A DNA stretch of 7,402 bases from Gammaproteobacteria bacterium (GCA_021768055.1 JAASSE010000041.1:1-7402), one strand, 5' to 3'; positions 1 through 5,790 are shown, counted from the stretch's first letter. Notes: a model not told the origin generated them from the sequence alone. A program made the numbers and translations.

Positions 1-98
1 ACGAAAGTATTCACAAAATCGATGAAAACATCCATATCGGTGAGCTCGACCAGCTTACTGAAATCTACCTGGAAATTCTCAAGCAGTTGCTAGCATAA
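1..98 (+). CDS. dapE: Succinyl-diaminopimelate desuccinylase, C-terminal end (partial)
   Basis: Only the last 31 codons and the TAA stop (96-98) are present; the reading frame begins at base 3 and the rest lies left of the window. The tail contains IHKIDENIHIGELDQL followed by an amphipathic helix ending KQLLA. As I remember it, the E. coli DapE C-terminus has the same pattern (IHKIN, then a DL..L...Y..I...L helix). DapE is a dinuclear zinc M20-family hydrolase that removes succinate from N-succinyl-LL-2,6-diaminopimelate in the lysine and peptidoglycan precursor pathway, in the cytoplasm. No catalytic residues fall within the fragment, so the call rests on the C-terminal motif alone. No terminator is visible between this stop and the next gene, 70 nt downstream, so read-through is possible. 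Confidence 0.8.
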   Translation, partial: ESIHKIDENIHIGELDQLTEIYLEILKQLLA

Positions 99-123
99 TA
101 GGCCTCATCGGCGCTGGATGGGC

Positions 124-129
124 TACAAT
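124..129 (+). promoter_or_regulatory. Possible -10 element upstream of the DUF6394/channel pair
   Basis: TACAAT matches the sigma-70 -10 consensus at five of six positions and lies 40 nt before the ATG at 169. No convincing -35 hexamer sits 16-18 bp upstream (the sequence there is GC-rich, around GGCCTC), and no exact extended -10 TGn is present. If real, it would be a weak or activator-dependent promoter. It overlaps the first copy of the direct repeat at 127-138. Confidence 0.25.
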
Positions 130-158
130 CCGGGTAAATAATAATAAATCCGGTTAAA
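127..158 (+). repeat. Two-copy 12-bp direct repeat in the dapE/DUF6394 spacer
   Basis: AATCCGGGTAAA (127-138) and AATCCGGTTAAA (147-158) differ at one base. Their starts are 20 bp apart, close to two helical turns, so both copies would face the same side of the DNA. The intervening sequence is AT-only. The position just downstream of a candidate -10 and before the ribosome binding site would suit a repressor site, but chance duplication is also possible. Confidence 0.4.
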
Positions 159-168
159 AAGGTGCATT

Positions 169-552
169 ATGAATCTTGAGAAGGTTGTTTTCAGTTTCTT
201 CCTGATTCTCGCTTTGACGCTCAACTTCGGCTTCTTCATCGGCGAAGTTGACAATCCAGAACATCATAACGTTTACGAACTGTACGCTGTAATCGTGGTC
301 AACCTGATCGCCACGGTAATGAAATTCGGCGACCGGTCACAACTGGGCGCCATGTTGCTGGCCACCGGCCTGGTTGCTGTCGCACAGCTGATATCTGCAT
401 CAATTGTCTGGGCGGTTGCCGTACACGTTCAAGATACAGGCATGACACCCGCAGTGATGGCGACCATCGTGTCCCTGAGTGGCGGCGCCATGCTGGCGAA
501 TGTCATCTCGGTCATCCTGTTAATGATTGAAGCGGTGATGCTGCGTCATTGA
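169..552 (+). CDS. Small four-helix membrane protein, DUF6394-like, next to a potassium channel gene
   Basis: This 127-residue protein is strongly hydrophobic. Likely membrane helices lie at about residues 6-25, 36-53, 60-85 and 94-123. The first loop carries an acidic/His stretch (GEVDNPEHHNVYEL) and the second a short charged turn (KFGDRSQ). There is no cleavable signal peptide. The ATG is preceded by AAGGTG at a good distance, so the start is well supported. I recall this pattern as the DUF6394 family, for which I know no experimental function; the family name is from memory. The gene ends 22 nt before the channel-type gene at 575 on the same strand, with no terminator or obvious promoter between, so co-transcription is likely. 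Both proteins begin MNL, probably by chance. The role inferred from context is accessory subunit or modulator of that channel in the inner membrane. Confidence 0.75.
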   Translation: MNLEKVVFSFFLILALTLNFGFFIGEVDNPEHHNVYELYAVIVVNLIATVMKFGDRSQLGAMLLATGLVAVAQLISASIVWAVAVHVQDTGMTPAVMATIVSLSGGAMLANVISVILLMIEAVMLRH

Positions 553-574
553 GTAAAGGTTAAAAGACCAGCCA

Positions 575-2323
575 ATGAACCTGGTTACCTCTTTAATCCT
601 ACGGCGTATGCGTACGCCGTTCATTCTGCTTATAACTGTCTATAGCATTGCCATCCTGGGCCTGATTCTGATTCCCGGTGTTGATGATAAAGGCAATGTC
701 TGGCACATGAGCATTTTTCATGCGTTTTACTTCATCAGTTTTACCGCAACGACTATCGGCCTGGGAGAGATACCCTACCCTTTGGCTGATGCACAACGTC
801 TCTGGGTTGTGATTTCAGTTTACATTACCGTTATCACCTGGCTCTATGCGATTGGAAAAATACTGACCCTGGTACAGGACTCGACATTTCGCGAAGCCGT
901 CACACGCTCACGATTCAGAAAAAATGTCAGGACACTGCATCAACCGTTTTACCTGATATGCGGTATGGGCGAAACCGGGCATGAAGTCGTCACCGCACTG
1001 ACCGAAGAACACTATCGTGCCGTTGTGATTGAGAAAGATCCGGACAACCTGAATGAAATACGGCTCAACGAACTGCGTGAGTTTGTACCCAGTATTATTG
1101 GAGACGCATCTGATCCTGTTGAGCTGGAAGATGCCGGCATAAGAAACCGCCATTGCAAGGGCGTTATTGCAACCACCGCCTCGGATGCAACCAATCTGAA
1201 AATTGCCATTACCAGCAAATTGCTGCACCCCACTGTAAAAGTCGTGTGTCGTTCCGAATTAAAGGAGTATGAAGAGAACATGCTTTCATTCGGCACCGAC
1301 CACGTGGTCAACCCATTCGAGACATTTTCCGATATATTCTCGATGGCGATGAAGTCACCTTCGATGCACCTGATTTACGACTGGCTTACCGGTGCACCGA
1401 ATACAAGCTTGAGCGAACCGCTGTATTTCAGATATGGCCACTGGATACTGTGTGGTTATGGGCGTTTCGGTAAACAGCTGTATCAGCAGTTAAAGAATCA
1501 TGAAGGTATCGACGTTACTGTCATAGACCCATCTGAAAAGCTGCGTGATGAATTTATCGACAGCGAGGCAGATTCTCACCAGAAATTCATCATTGGTACC
1601 GGCTTTGATGAAAAAACGCTGAAACAGGCCGGCATCGATGAAGCTGCCGGTCTGGTCGCAGGTTCGGACAATGACTCCAATAACCTATCGATCATCATGA
1701 CTGCACGTGCAATCAACCCTGACGTGTTTGTGGTAGCGCGACAGAATGAATTTAACAATTATGATCTGTATTCTGCCACCATGGCCAACCTGATCATGCG
1801 GCCCCGCGAGATAACTGCCAGAAAAATACGCGCGGTGTTCCTCAATCCCCTCCTGGTAGACTTTCTGAAGCTGGCTGCAGACGAAGATGCCGAATGGGCA
1901 AATATTGTGGTCAGCAGACTCAGCGCGGTAGTCGGGGAATTGAAACCGCACATATGGACCGCCGAAATCACCAGTGAAACCTCCCCGGCCGTCACCAAGG
2001 CGATCAATCTGGGGCGCCACGTATATCTGGGTCACCTGACCCAGGACCCGGCATCAAGGCATGTCAAACTCAAATGCGTCCCCTTGCTACATGTGCGTGG
2101 TCACGAATTCAGTCTGTTGCCGGAAGAAAGCCAGGATATTCGCAATGGCGACAGGATATTGTTCTGCGGAACGCGCGAGGTCAAAAACAGCATGGACTGG
2201 ACACTCAAGGTCATGAGCAGCCTCAATTATGTGATGACCTTTCGCACGGAACCCGAATCCTTTGTGTGGCGATTGCTTCACCGTTATTTCCGCAAGGTGG
2301 AACGACGCAGTGTACCGCGTTGA
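575..2323 (+). CDS. Two-TM, two-RCK potassium-channel-type protein with a TIGLG filter
   Basis: This 582-residue inner-membrane protein has, in order: a basic N-terminus (RRMR), TM1 at about 16-34, a pore helix and filter at 48-67, TM2 at about 77-99, and a large cytoplasmic part with two TrkA-N/RCK Rossmann modules. RCK1 has GMGETG at 130-135 and an acidic residue at the end of beta-2 (E153), as in NAD(H)-type pockets. RCK2 has GYGRFG at 294-299 with D318 in the equivalent place. A C-terminal part (about 440-582) with no motif I recognise follows. The architecture resembles tandem-RCK prokaryotic channels such as GsuK. The selectivity filter is T60-I-G-L-G64 followed by E65, not TVGYGD, so K+ selectivity is likely but not certain. 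Each RCK domain may sense a nucleotide or ion. The start has only a distant AAAGG (555-559), which leaves room for coupling to the upstream gene. A TrkA-only role is less likely because TM1, pore and TM2 are present. Confidence 0.85.
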   Translation: MNLVTSLILRRMRTPFILLITVYSIAILGLILIPGVDDKGNVWHMSIFHAFYFISFTATTIGLGEIPYPLADAQRLWVVISVYITVITWLYAIGKILTLVQDSTFREAVTRSRFRKNVRTLHQPFYLICGMGETGHEVVTALTEEHYRAVVIEKDPDNLNEIRLNELREFVPSIIGDASDPVELEDAGIRNRHCKGVIATTASDATNLKIAITSKLLHPTVKVVCRSELKEYEENMLSFGTDHVVNPFETFSDIFSMAMKSPSMHLIYDWLTGAPNTSLSEPLYFRYGHWILCGYGRFGKQLYQQLKNHEGIDVTVIDPSEKLRDEFIDSEADSHQKFIIGTGFDEKTLKQAGIDEAAGLVAGSDNDSNNLSIIMTARAINPDVFVVARQNEFNNYDLYSATMANLIMRPREITARKIRAVFLNPLLVDFLKLAADEDAEWANIVVSRLSAVVGELKPHIWTAEITSETSPAVTKAINLGRHVYLGHLTQDPASRHVKLKCVPLLHVRGHEFSLLPEESQDIRNGDRILFCGTREVKNSMDWTLKVMSSLNYVMTFRTEPESFVWRLLHRYFRKVERRSVPR

Positions 2324-2342
2324 ACACCAGAATTGTCCTGAA

Positions 2343-2371
2343 CTGGCAGTGAGAACACCGGCTGATATAAT
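2343..2371 (+). promoter_or_regulatory. Sigma-70 promoter of the tRNA-Arg gene
   Basis: A perfect -10 TATAAT (2366-2371) lies 17 bp after CTGGCA (2343-2348), which matches TTGACA at four of six positions. The sequence after the -10 is GC-rich (AGCGCCGGC, 2372-2380). This is the type of discriminator found at stable-RNA promoters under stringent control. Transcription would start near 2378, about 18 nt before the mature tRNA. The promoter begins 20 nt after the channel stop codon. Confidence 0.75.
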
Positions 2372-2395
2372 AGCGCCGGCTTGTTAAGTCATTCA

Positions 2396-2472
2396 GCCCC
2401 GGTAGCTCAGCTGGATAGAGCAGCCGCCTCCTAAGCGGCAGGTCGGACGTTCAAATCGTCTCCGGGGCGCCA
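2396..2472 (+). tRNA. tRNA-Arg, anticodon CCT
   Basis: All four arms fold. The acceptor GCCCCGG (2396-2402) pairs perfectly with CCGGGGC (2462-2468). The D arm is GCTC/GAGC, the anticodon stem is GCCGC/GCGGC (2423-2427 with 2435-2439), and the T stem is GGACG/CGTCT with one G-U pair. The seven-base loop CTCCTAA places CCT at 34-36 (2430-2432), which reads the rare arginine codon AGG. The discriminator is G and the CCA end is encoded (2470-2472), giving 77 nt in all. The gene has its own promoter and no U-tract terminator directly behind it. A tRNA-Arg near ppiB fits gammaproteobacterial gene order as I recall it. Confidence 0.97.
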
Positions 2473-2485
2473 ATATCCTTCCCTT

Positions 2486-2503
2486 TTGTGACCGCTGTCA
2501 CAA
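2486..2503 (+). promoter_or_regulatory. Perfect CRP/Vfr-type palindrome
   Basis: TTGTGACCGCTGTCACAA is a perfect 7-bp inverted repeat around 4 bp. It contains TGTGA-N6-TCACA, the exact core of the CRP (cAMP receptor protein) consensus. Its centre is at 2494.5. A class II arrangement (centre at -41.5) would put a transcription start near 2536, with TATCCC (2523-2528) as a weak -10, which suits an activator-dependent promoter for the small gene at 2610. The match is seen directly; binding and the promoter are inferred. The symmetry could instead belong to an RNA hairpin in read-through tRNA transcript. Confidence 0.55.
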
Positions 2504-2509
2504 CAGCGG
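2492..2509 (+). other. Hairpin overlapping the CRP-type palindrome
   Basis: CCGCTGT (2492-2498) and ACAGCGG (2503-2509) form a 7-bp GC-rich stem with a CACA loop, 19 nt after the CCA end of the tRNA. It shares bases with the palindrome at 2486-2503, so in RNA only one of the two can form. There is no T-run after it on either strand, so it is not a canonical intrinsic terminator. It could be a 3' processing or stability element of the tRNA precursor, or part of a protein binding site. Confidence 0.45.
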
Positions 2510-2542
2510 CAATTAGCCGTGATATCCCTGCGTAATTTGAGA

Positions 2543-2608
2543 ACTGCCTCTCAGTCTTGTCGCTCGGCTTCACTAGACTTGAGTTAAAACCAGGCAATGG
2601 GAGGCAGT
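2543..2608 (+). promoter_or_regulatory. Inverted repeat that can mask the ribosome binding site of the small gene
   Basis: ACTGCCTC (2543-2550) is the exact reverse complement of GAGGCAGT (2601-2608). The second arm covers most of the GGGAGG ribosome binding site (2599-2604) and stops one base before the ATG at 2610. Inside it, AGTCT (2553-2557) pairs with AGACT (2575-2579), and CTC (2550-2552) can extend that stem to GAG (2581-2583) past one bulged T. A transcript starting upstream of 2543 could therefore fold into a two-part hairpin that hides the ribosome binding site. The repeat is seen; the control is inferred. Confidence 0.45.
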
Positions 2609-2609
2609 C

Positions 2610-2858
2610 ATGATTTATTACAACACGGCGGATTTTGACAATATCAAGTGCACAGACAGCAATAAGACCGGGCAGCGCAGTAAATCAGGATTCAGGGTAT
2701 TGCTGGTACTGTTTGCAGCACTGCTTATCATCAGCGCTGTTGAAATTTCCTCATATTCACAGCAAGCACAGGCAGATAATGAATCACGGCAGGATACCGG
2801 TGGCCAGACTGTGGACAGCGGTTCCCCCCTGGAGCGTCCGGGAAGTCTCAGGCATTAA
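2610..2858 (+). CDS. Small single-helix membrane or exported protein, function unknown
   Basis: I do not recognise this 82-residue protein. It has a basic N-terminal segment (K19, R23, K25, R29), one hydrophobic helix at about 28-46 rich in Leu/Ile/Ala, and a polar 36-residue tail rich in Gln, Ser, Asp and Gly. The charge pattern predicts N-in, C-out topology in the inner membrane. An AQA before D56 could be a signal peptidase site, although it is about ten residues beyond the helix. That would release a peptide of about 27 residues. The ATG follows GGGAGG at an ideal distance, and a terminator begins 12 nt after the stop, so it has the layout of a complete transcription unit. An overlapping frame at 2635-2904 lacks these signals. 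Regulation may involve the upstream CRP-type site and the leader inverted repeat. It could be lineage-restricted. Confidence 0.6.
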   Translation: MIYYNTADFDNIKCTDSNKTGQRSKSGFRVLLVLFAALLIISAVEISSYSQQAQADNESRQDTGGQTVDSGSPLERPGSLRH

Positions 2859-2870
2859 TAACAACACCAG

Positions 2871-2902
2871 GCACCCTGTATTCAAGGTGGCGTTTTTTAT
2901 TT
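2871..2902 (+). terminator. Intrinsic terminator after the small membrane protein gene
   Basis: GCACCCTG (2871-2878) pairs with CAAGGTGGC (2883-2891) around a TATT loop, with one C-A mismatch and one bulged G. TTTTTTATTT follows (2893-2902). It separates the tRNA/small-gene unit from ppiB. The stem is imperfect, so partial read-through is possible. Confidence 0.65.
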
Positions 2903-2973
2903 GAACCCGTAGAATGTGCCCCAACAGGGCTGGTACACGGCCTTACACAATAACCACACAGAAGGCCAAGACT

Positions 2974-3474
2974 ATGTCAACTGTCAAGCTGGAAACCAGC
3001 AAGGGTGATATCCAGATCGAGCTCGACGAAGAAAAAGCTCCCATTACCGTAGAAAATTTTCTTAACTATGTCCGTGATGGTTTCTATGACGGCACCATCT
3101 TTCACCGCGTAATTCCGAATTTCATGATCCAGGGCGGCGGCTTCAATGACCAGATGATGCAAAAAATGACCGGGGACCCTATCAAGAATGAGGCTGATAA
3201 TGGCCTGAAAAATGATCGCGGCACCATCGCGATGGCAAGAACACAGGATCCGAATTCAGCAACCGCACAGTTCTTTATAAATCACAAGGATAATGATTTC
3301 CTTAACTTCACAGCAGCAAATATTCAGGGCTGGGGGTATTGCGTTTTTGGCAAAGTAATCGATGGTATGGATACAGTTGATGCCATCGCTGGCGTAAGTA
3401 CAACAAACCGTGCAGGCCATAGTGATGTACCTGAAGATGTCATCACAATTACATCGGCTACCATTACCGACTAG
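2974..3474 (+). CDS. ppiB: Peptidyl-prolyl cis-trans isomerase B (cytoplasmic cyclophilin)
   Basis: This 166-residue protein matches the length of E. coli PpiB (164) and the cyclophilin fold from end to end. It catalyses cis-trans isomerisation of Xaa-Pro bonds during protein folding. Visible signature: FHRVI at 43-47 with the catalytic Arg45, then FMIQGGG at 50-56, [16 protein letters not shown] at 88-103, and the GWGYCVFG strand at 119-126. There is no signal peptide, so it is the cytoplasmic type (PpiB rather than PpiA). The ATG at 2974 is preceded by GAAGG (2961-2965). An in-frame ATG at 2914 would add 20 residues with no family counterpart and lies close to the terminator. No strong promoter hexamers are apparent in 2903-2973. 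The stop codon abuts the lpxH start. Confidence 0.95.
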   Translation: MSTVKLETSKGDIQIELDEEKAPITVENFLNYVRDGFYDGTIFHRVIPNFMIQGGGFNDQMMQKMTGDPIKNEADNGLKNDRGTIAMARTQDPNSATAQFFINHKDNDFLNFTAANIQGWGYCVFGKVIDGMDTVDAIAGVSTTNRAGHSDVPEDVITITSATITD

Positions 3475-4200
3475 ATGACGGAACACAGTCTGTTTATATC
3501 AGACCTGCACCTGGCACCGGAACGACCACAGATAATCGATCTGTTTACCCGCTTTGTTAACGAAATTGCTGTCAAAGCGGACACGCTCTATATTCTCGGT
3601 GATTTTCTGGAATACTGGATCGGTGATGATGACAGGGCTGAAGGCCTTGAACCGGTATTCGCAGCACTCAACGCCCTGCATGATGCTGGCGTCAGGGTGA
3701 AGCTCATGCATGGTAACCGTGATTTTCTGATCGGCCGGAAAATGGCCAAGAAATACCACTTTGAAATCATTGATGACCCAATAGTTGAACAGTTGAACAA
3801 CACCCCTGTACTGTTAATGCACGGTGACCTGTTATGCACCGATGATGTTGATTACCAGAAATTCCGACAGAAAGTGCGCAACAGGGCCTTGCTGCGACTG
3901 TTTCTGCTGCTGCCGCTGTTTATCAGAGAACGTATTGCACGTTCCTTGCGCAATACCAGCGAAAAAGCCACGGCGATGAAGTCTGATGAAATCATGGATG
4001 TTAATCAGCAGGCGGTGCTGGATACCATGCGTGAATACGGTGTTTCCCTGTTAATTCACGGCCACACCCACCGGCCGGCAATACATGAAGTATCTGTTGA
4101 TGGACACAACGCCAGAAGAATAGTACTGGGCGACTGGTATAAAGACGGGAACTATCTTGAATTCAGGAATAATGAACCCGAGCTTGTGCAATACTCATGA
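3475..4200 (+). CDS. lpxH: UDP-2,3-diacylglucosamine diphosphatase
   Basis: This 241-residue calcineurin-like metallophosphoesterase hydrolyses UDP-2,3-diacylglucosamine to lipid X and UMP, the fourth step of lipid A synthesis, at the cytoplasmic face of the inner membrane. All metal motifs are in place: D10-x-H12 in SDLHL, GD at 42-43 followed by EYWIGDD, HGNRDF at 79-84 (N81), MHGD at 115-118 (H116), and HGHTHRP at 195-201. GDW at 219-221 is also typical. The hydrophobic/basic stretch at about 135-160 corresponds to the helical insertion that contacts the membrane in LpxH. Length agrees with the family (about 240). The ATG directly follows the ppiB TAG with no gap and no recognisable ribosome binding site, so translation is probably coupled to ppiB. 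It marks the organism as an LPS producer of the LpxH type rather than LpxI or LpxG. Confidence 0.95.
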   Translation: MTEHSLFISDLHLAPERPQIIDLFTRFVNEIAVKADTLYILGDFLEYWIGDDDRAEGLEPVFAALNALHDAGVRVKLMHGNRDFLIGRKMAKKYHFEIIDDPIVEQLNNTPVLLMHGDLLCTDDVDYQKFRQKVRNRALLRLFLLLPLFIRERIARSLRNTSEKATAMKSDEIMDVNQQAVLDTMREYGVSLLIHGHTHRPAIHEVSVDGHNARRIVLGDWYKDGNYLEFRNNEPELVQYS

Positions 4201-4221
4201 CAGCTACTGTTTGCCTCCTGA

Positions 4222-4938
4222 TTACTGCTTGCCGACGGAAAATTCGCGGTAATCCACTGGTGTTTCGAACATATCCGCTGCTGCCTTGACCGTGCCATAG
4301 TCCAGCAACATGCGCTTTTTATCATTACTGTGCCATTCGTAAATTGGCAGTCCTTTTTTATAGTAATCCCCTACATTAAACACCAGGTCCGTTAAATAGC
4401 ACGGTGTCAAATACTCCTCAGGGGTATTGTTCAGATTCAGTGCAAGCTGACCTGAGATGAGCTTCTGGTATTGTTGTAAATACCCGGCTACGTCCGGCAG
4501 CAGGCCCGGTACCAGCTGAATATCCATACATAACTCTGATTTGCTGTCATTTACAGCACTGACGCGGTAGCTGTAAACGCTTTTACCGGATATTTTCGGG
4601 GCATTTTCAATTTCTTTATATTCGCTTACCAGCTTGTAGTCGGGCACATAATCCGCGCTCTCATGTTCTAGAATCAGAAATATCGACTTGTTGAAGTGGC
4701 TGACGCTGCGAATCTTGTTTTGCTTGATATCGAAAATAATATAGCCGCTGTCATCCGAGGTATCCTCAATCCTGATATGGCTGTCGGTGATGAAGTAGTT
4801 AACCACATAAGGATCAATACCCTCCTCCACCACCTGATATACGAGTTTGATAGCGTCAACCTCATTGCTCGCAACAGCATTTCCTGGCAAGGAAACCAGC
4901 AAGAGTAATGATGCATATTCAAGCAATCGTGTTTTCAT
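4222..4938 (-). CDS. Exported protein of unknown function, overlapping the DUF455 gene
   Basis: I do not recognise this 238-residue protein. It starts MKTRLLEYASLLLLVSLPG and has a classic signal peptide with a probable cut after AVA (residue 23), so it should be periplasmic or surface-exposed; there is no lipobox. The mature part is rich in Tyr, Asp, Ser and Ile/Val and alternates strand-like segments (for example 44-58, 65-76, 85-90). The order 'strand, RIE, IIFD, lysine turn, FLIL' is reminiscent of DUF4412 or LolA/LolB-like lipid-binding beta folds, which is only an impression. The mature protein has just two cysteines, C137 and C180, a possible disulfide. The ATG at 4938 is chosen over TTG at 4947 because it puts Lys-Thr-Arg at the N-terminus. 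It overlaps the end of the DUF455 gene by 20 nt and has no clear ribosome binding site, so coupled translation is likely. It appears AT-richer than its neighbours. Confidence 0.7.
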   Translation of the reverse strand: MKTRLLEYASLLLLVSLPGNAVASNEVDAIKLVYQVVEEGIDPYVVNYFITDSHIRIEDTSDDSGYIIFDIKQNKIRSVSHFNKSIFLILEHESADYVPDYKLVSEYKEIENAPKISGKSVYSYRVSAVNDSKSELCMDIQLVPGLLPDVAGYLQQYQKLISGQLALNLNNTPEEYLTPCYLTDLVFNVGDYYKKGLPIYEWHSNDKKRMLLDYGTVKAAADMFETPVDYREFSVGKQ

Positions 4939-5770
4939 TATTATCAAGAATGTTTCTGTTATTGCTCAGGTTGGCCAGATCGAGCATTTCCTCCCTGGTA
5001 AAACCCGCCCTGGTCCTGGAAAGTTCATCAAACGGCCCATGTACCGATCCTTTCATATGCTTCTTTAACAGCTCCATGAAAGTCTGCCGCGGCGGCAGAC
5101 CTCTTTGTTCACAGCAATAATTAAACCATCGCGTGCCAATGAGAACGTGGCCGATTTCTTCCTGGTGTATGACTTCAAGAATTGCGGCCAGTTCATTGGC
5201 TGCAACGGCTTTCAGTTTCACGATCATGCCCGGTGTAACATCAAGCCCTCTTGCTTCCAGTACACGCGGTACCAGCGCCATTCTAACGAGCACATCCGTA
5301 TCAGTTTTTAATGCCATTTCCCATAGACCGTTATGTGCTGAAAATTCACCGTAATACGAGCCATTTTCTTCAAGATACGAATTCAGCATGAGGAAGTGGC
5401 TGGATTCTTCAGATGCCACCCGCAGCCAGTCAGTATAGTAATCATCAGGCATGTTCCTGAAACGGTAGACTGCATCCAGCGCCAGGTTAATGGCGTTAAA
5501 CTCGATATGAGCAACTGCATGGGCGAAGCGAACCCGTCCCTGTGGTGAGTTAAAGCTGCGCTTCGGCACCTTCCTAGGATGCACCAGTTCGGGACGATCA
5601 GGCCTGCCGGGCTGATCTGTTCTCACCGGCATGCTGCTGGAATCGAGGCTCAGACCTGTTTGCATCCAGCGCTTGTACAAATCTGCTGCAGCAGAAGCTT
5701 TCGCGAGCGGATCTGTTATCAGCAGGCAACAATATGCTGAATCAAACAGGTTTTCTGCAGGGACTGACAT
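4919..5770 (-). CDS. Ferritin-like protein of the DUF455 family (probable di-iron)
   Basis: This 283-residue protein has a four-helix ferritin-like core. Candidate metal ligands fall in the expected order: E90 (HIEF), E122 and H125 (ESSH, an ExxH), E172 (LEARGLD) and E205 with H208 (EIGH, an ExxH). This is a full six-ligand di-iron set. The N-terminal LFDSAYCCLLITDP and the KVPKRSF motif (67-73) match DUF455 as I remember it. I know of no established biochemical function for the family; an oxidase, hydroxylase or iron-handling role is only suggested by the fold. It has no signal peptide and is presumably cytoplasmic. The start at 5770 is preferred: an in-frame ATG at 5830 would translate through the terminator at 5796-5821. 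The chosen ATG has no ribosome binding site and is preceded by TTCCTCCT. It shares its 3' end with the exported-protein gene, suggesting a pair. Confidence 0.85.
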   Translation of the reverse strand: MSVPAENLFDSAYCCLLITDPLAKASAAADLYKRWMQTGLSLDSSSMPVRTDQPGRPDRPELVHPRKVPKRSFNSPQGRVRFAHAVAHIEFNAINLALDAVYRFRNMPDDYYTDWLRVASEESSHFLMLNSYLEENGSYYGEFSAHNGLWEMALKTDTDVLVRMALVPRVLEARGLDVTPGMIVKLKAVAANELAAILEVIHQEEIGHVLIGTRWFNYCCEQRGLPPRQTFMELLKKHMKGSVHGPFDELSRTRAGFTREEMLDLANLSNNRNILDNNENTIA

Positions 5771-5790
5771 AGGAGGAATTTTATCAGCAC

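Noticed and set aside
2396..2472. tRNA-Arg as an attachment site of an integrated element
   Set aside because: tRNA-Arg genes often serve as integration sites, but no integrase is present and I see no second copy of the tRNA 3' end in the window. The flanking genes are housekeeping.
2492..2509. Intrinsic terminator of the tRNA
   Set aside because: The stem is good but no T-run follows on either strand; the T-rich stretch lies before it on the plus strand.
2635..2904. 89-codon frame overlapping the small membrane protein gene
   Set aside because: It lacks a ribosome binding site and runs through the terminator T-run. The frame at 2610 has both flanking signals.
2914..2973. N-terminal extension of ppiB from an upstream ATG
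   Set aside because: The extra 20 residues have no counterpart in PpiB, and GAAGG precedes the ATG at 2974.
4201..4221. Terminator between lpxH and the convergent exported-protein gene
   Set aside because: The 21-nt gap contains no stem with a T-run. Any termination there must be Rho-dependent or lie inside the coding ends.
4939..4947. TTG start at 4947 for the exported protein
   Set aside because: It would add Met-Ile-Ile before MKTR and weaken the signal peptide. ATG at 4938 is the more usual codon and gives a basic N-terminus.
5771..5776. AGGAGG on the plus strand as a ribosome binding site
   Set aside because: No start codon with an open frame follows at a usable distance on the plus strand; ATC and then a stop occur.
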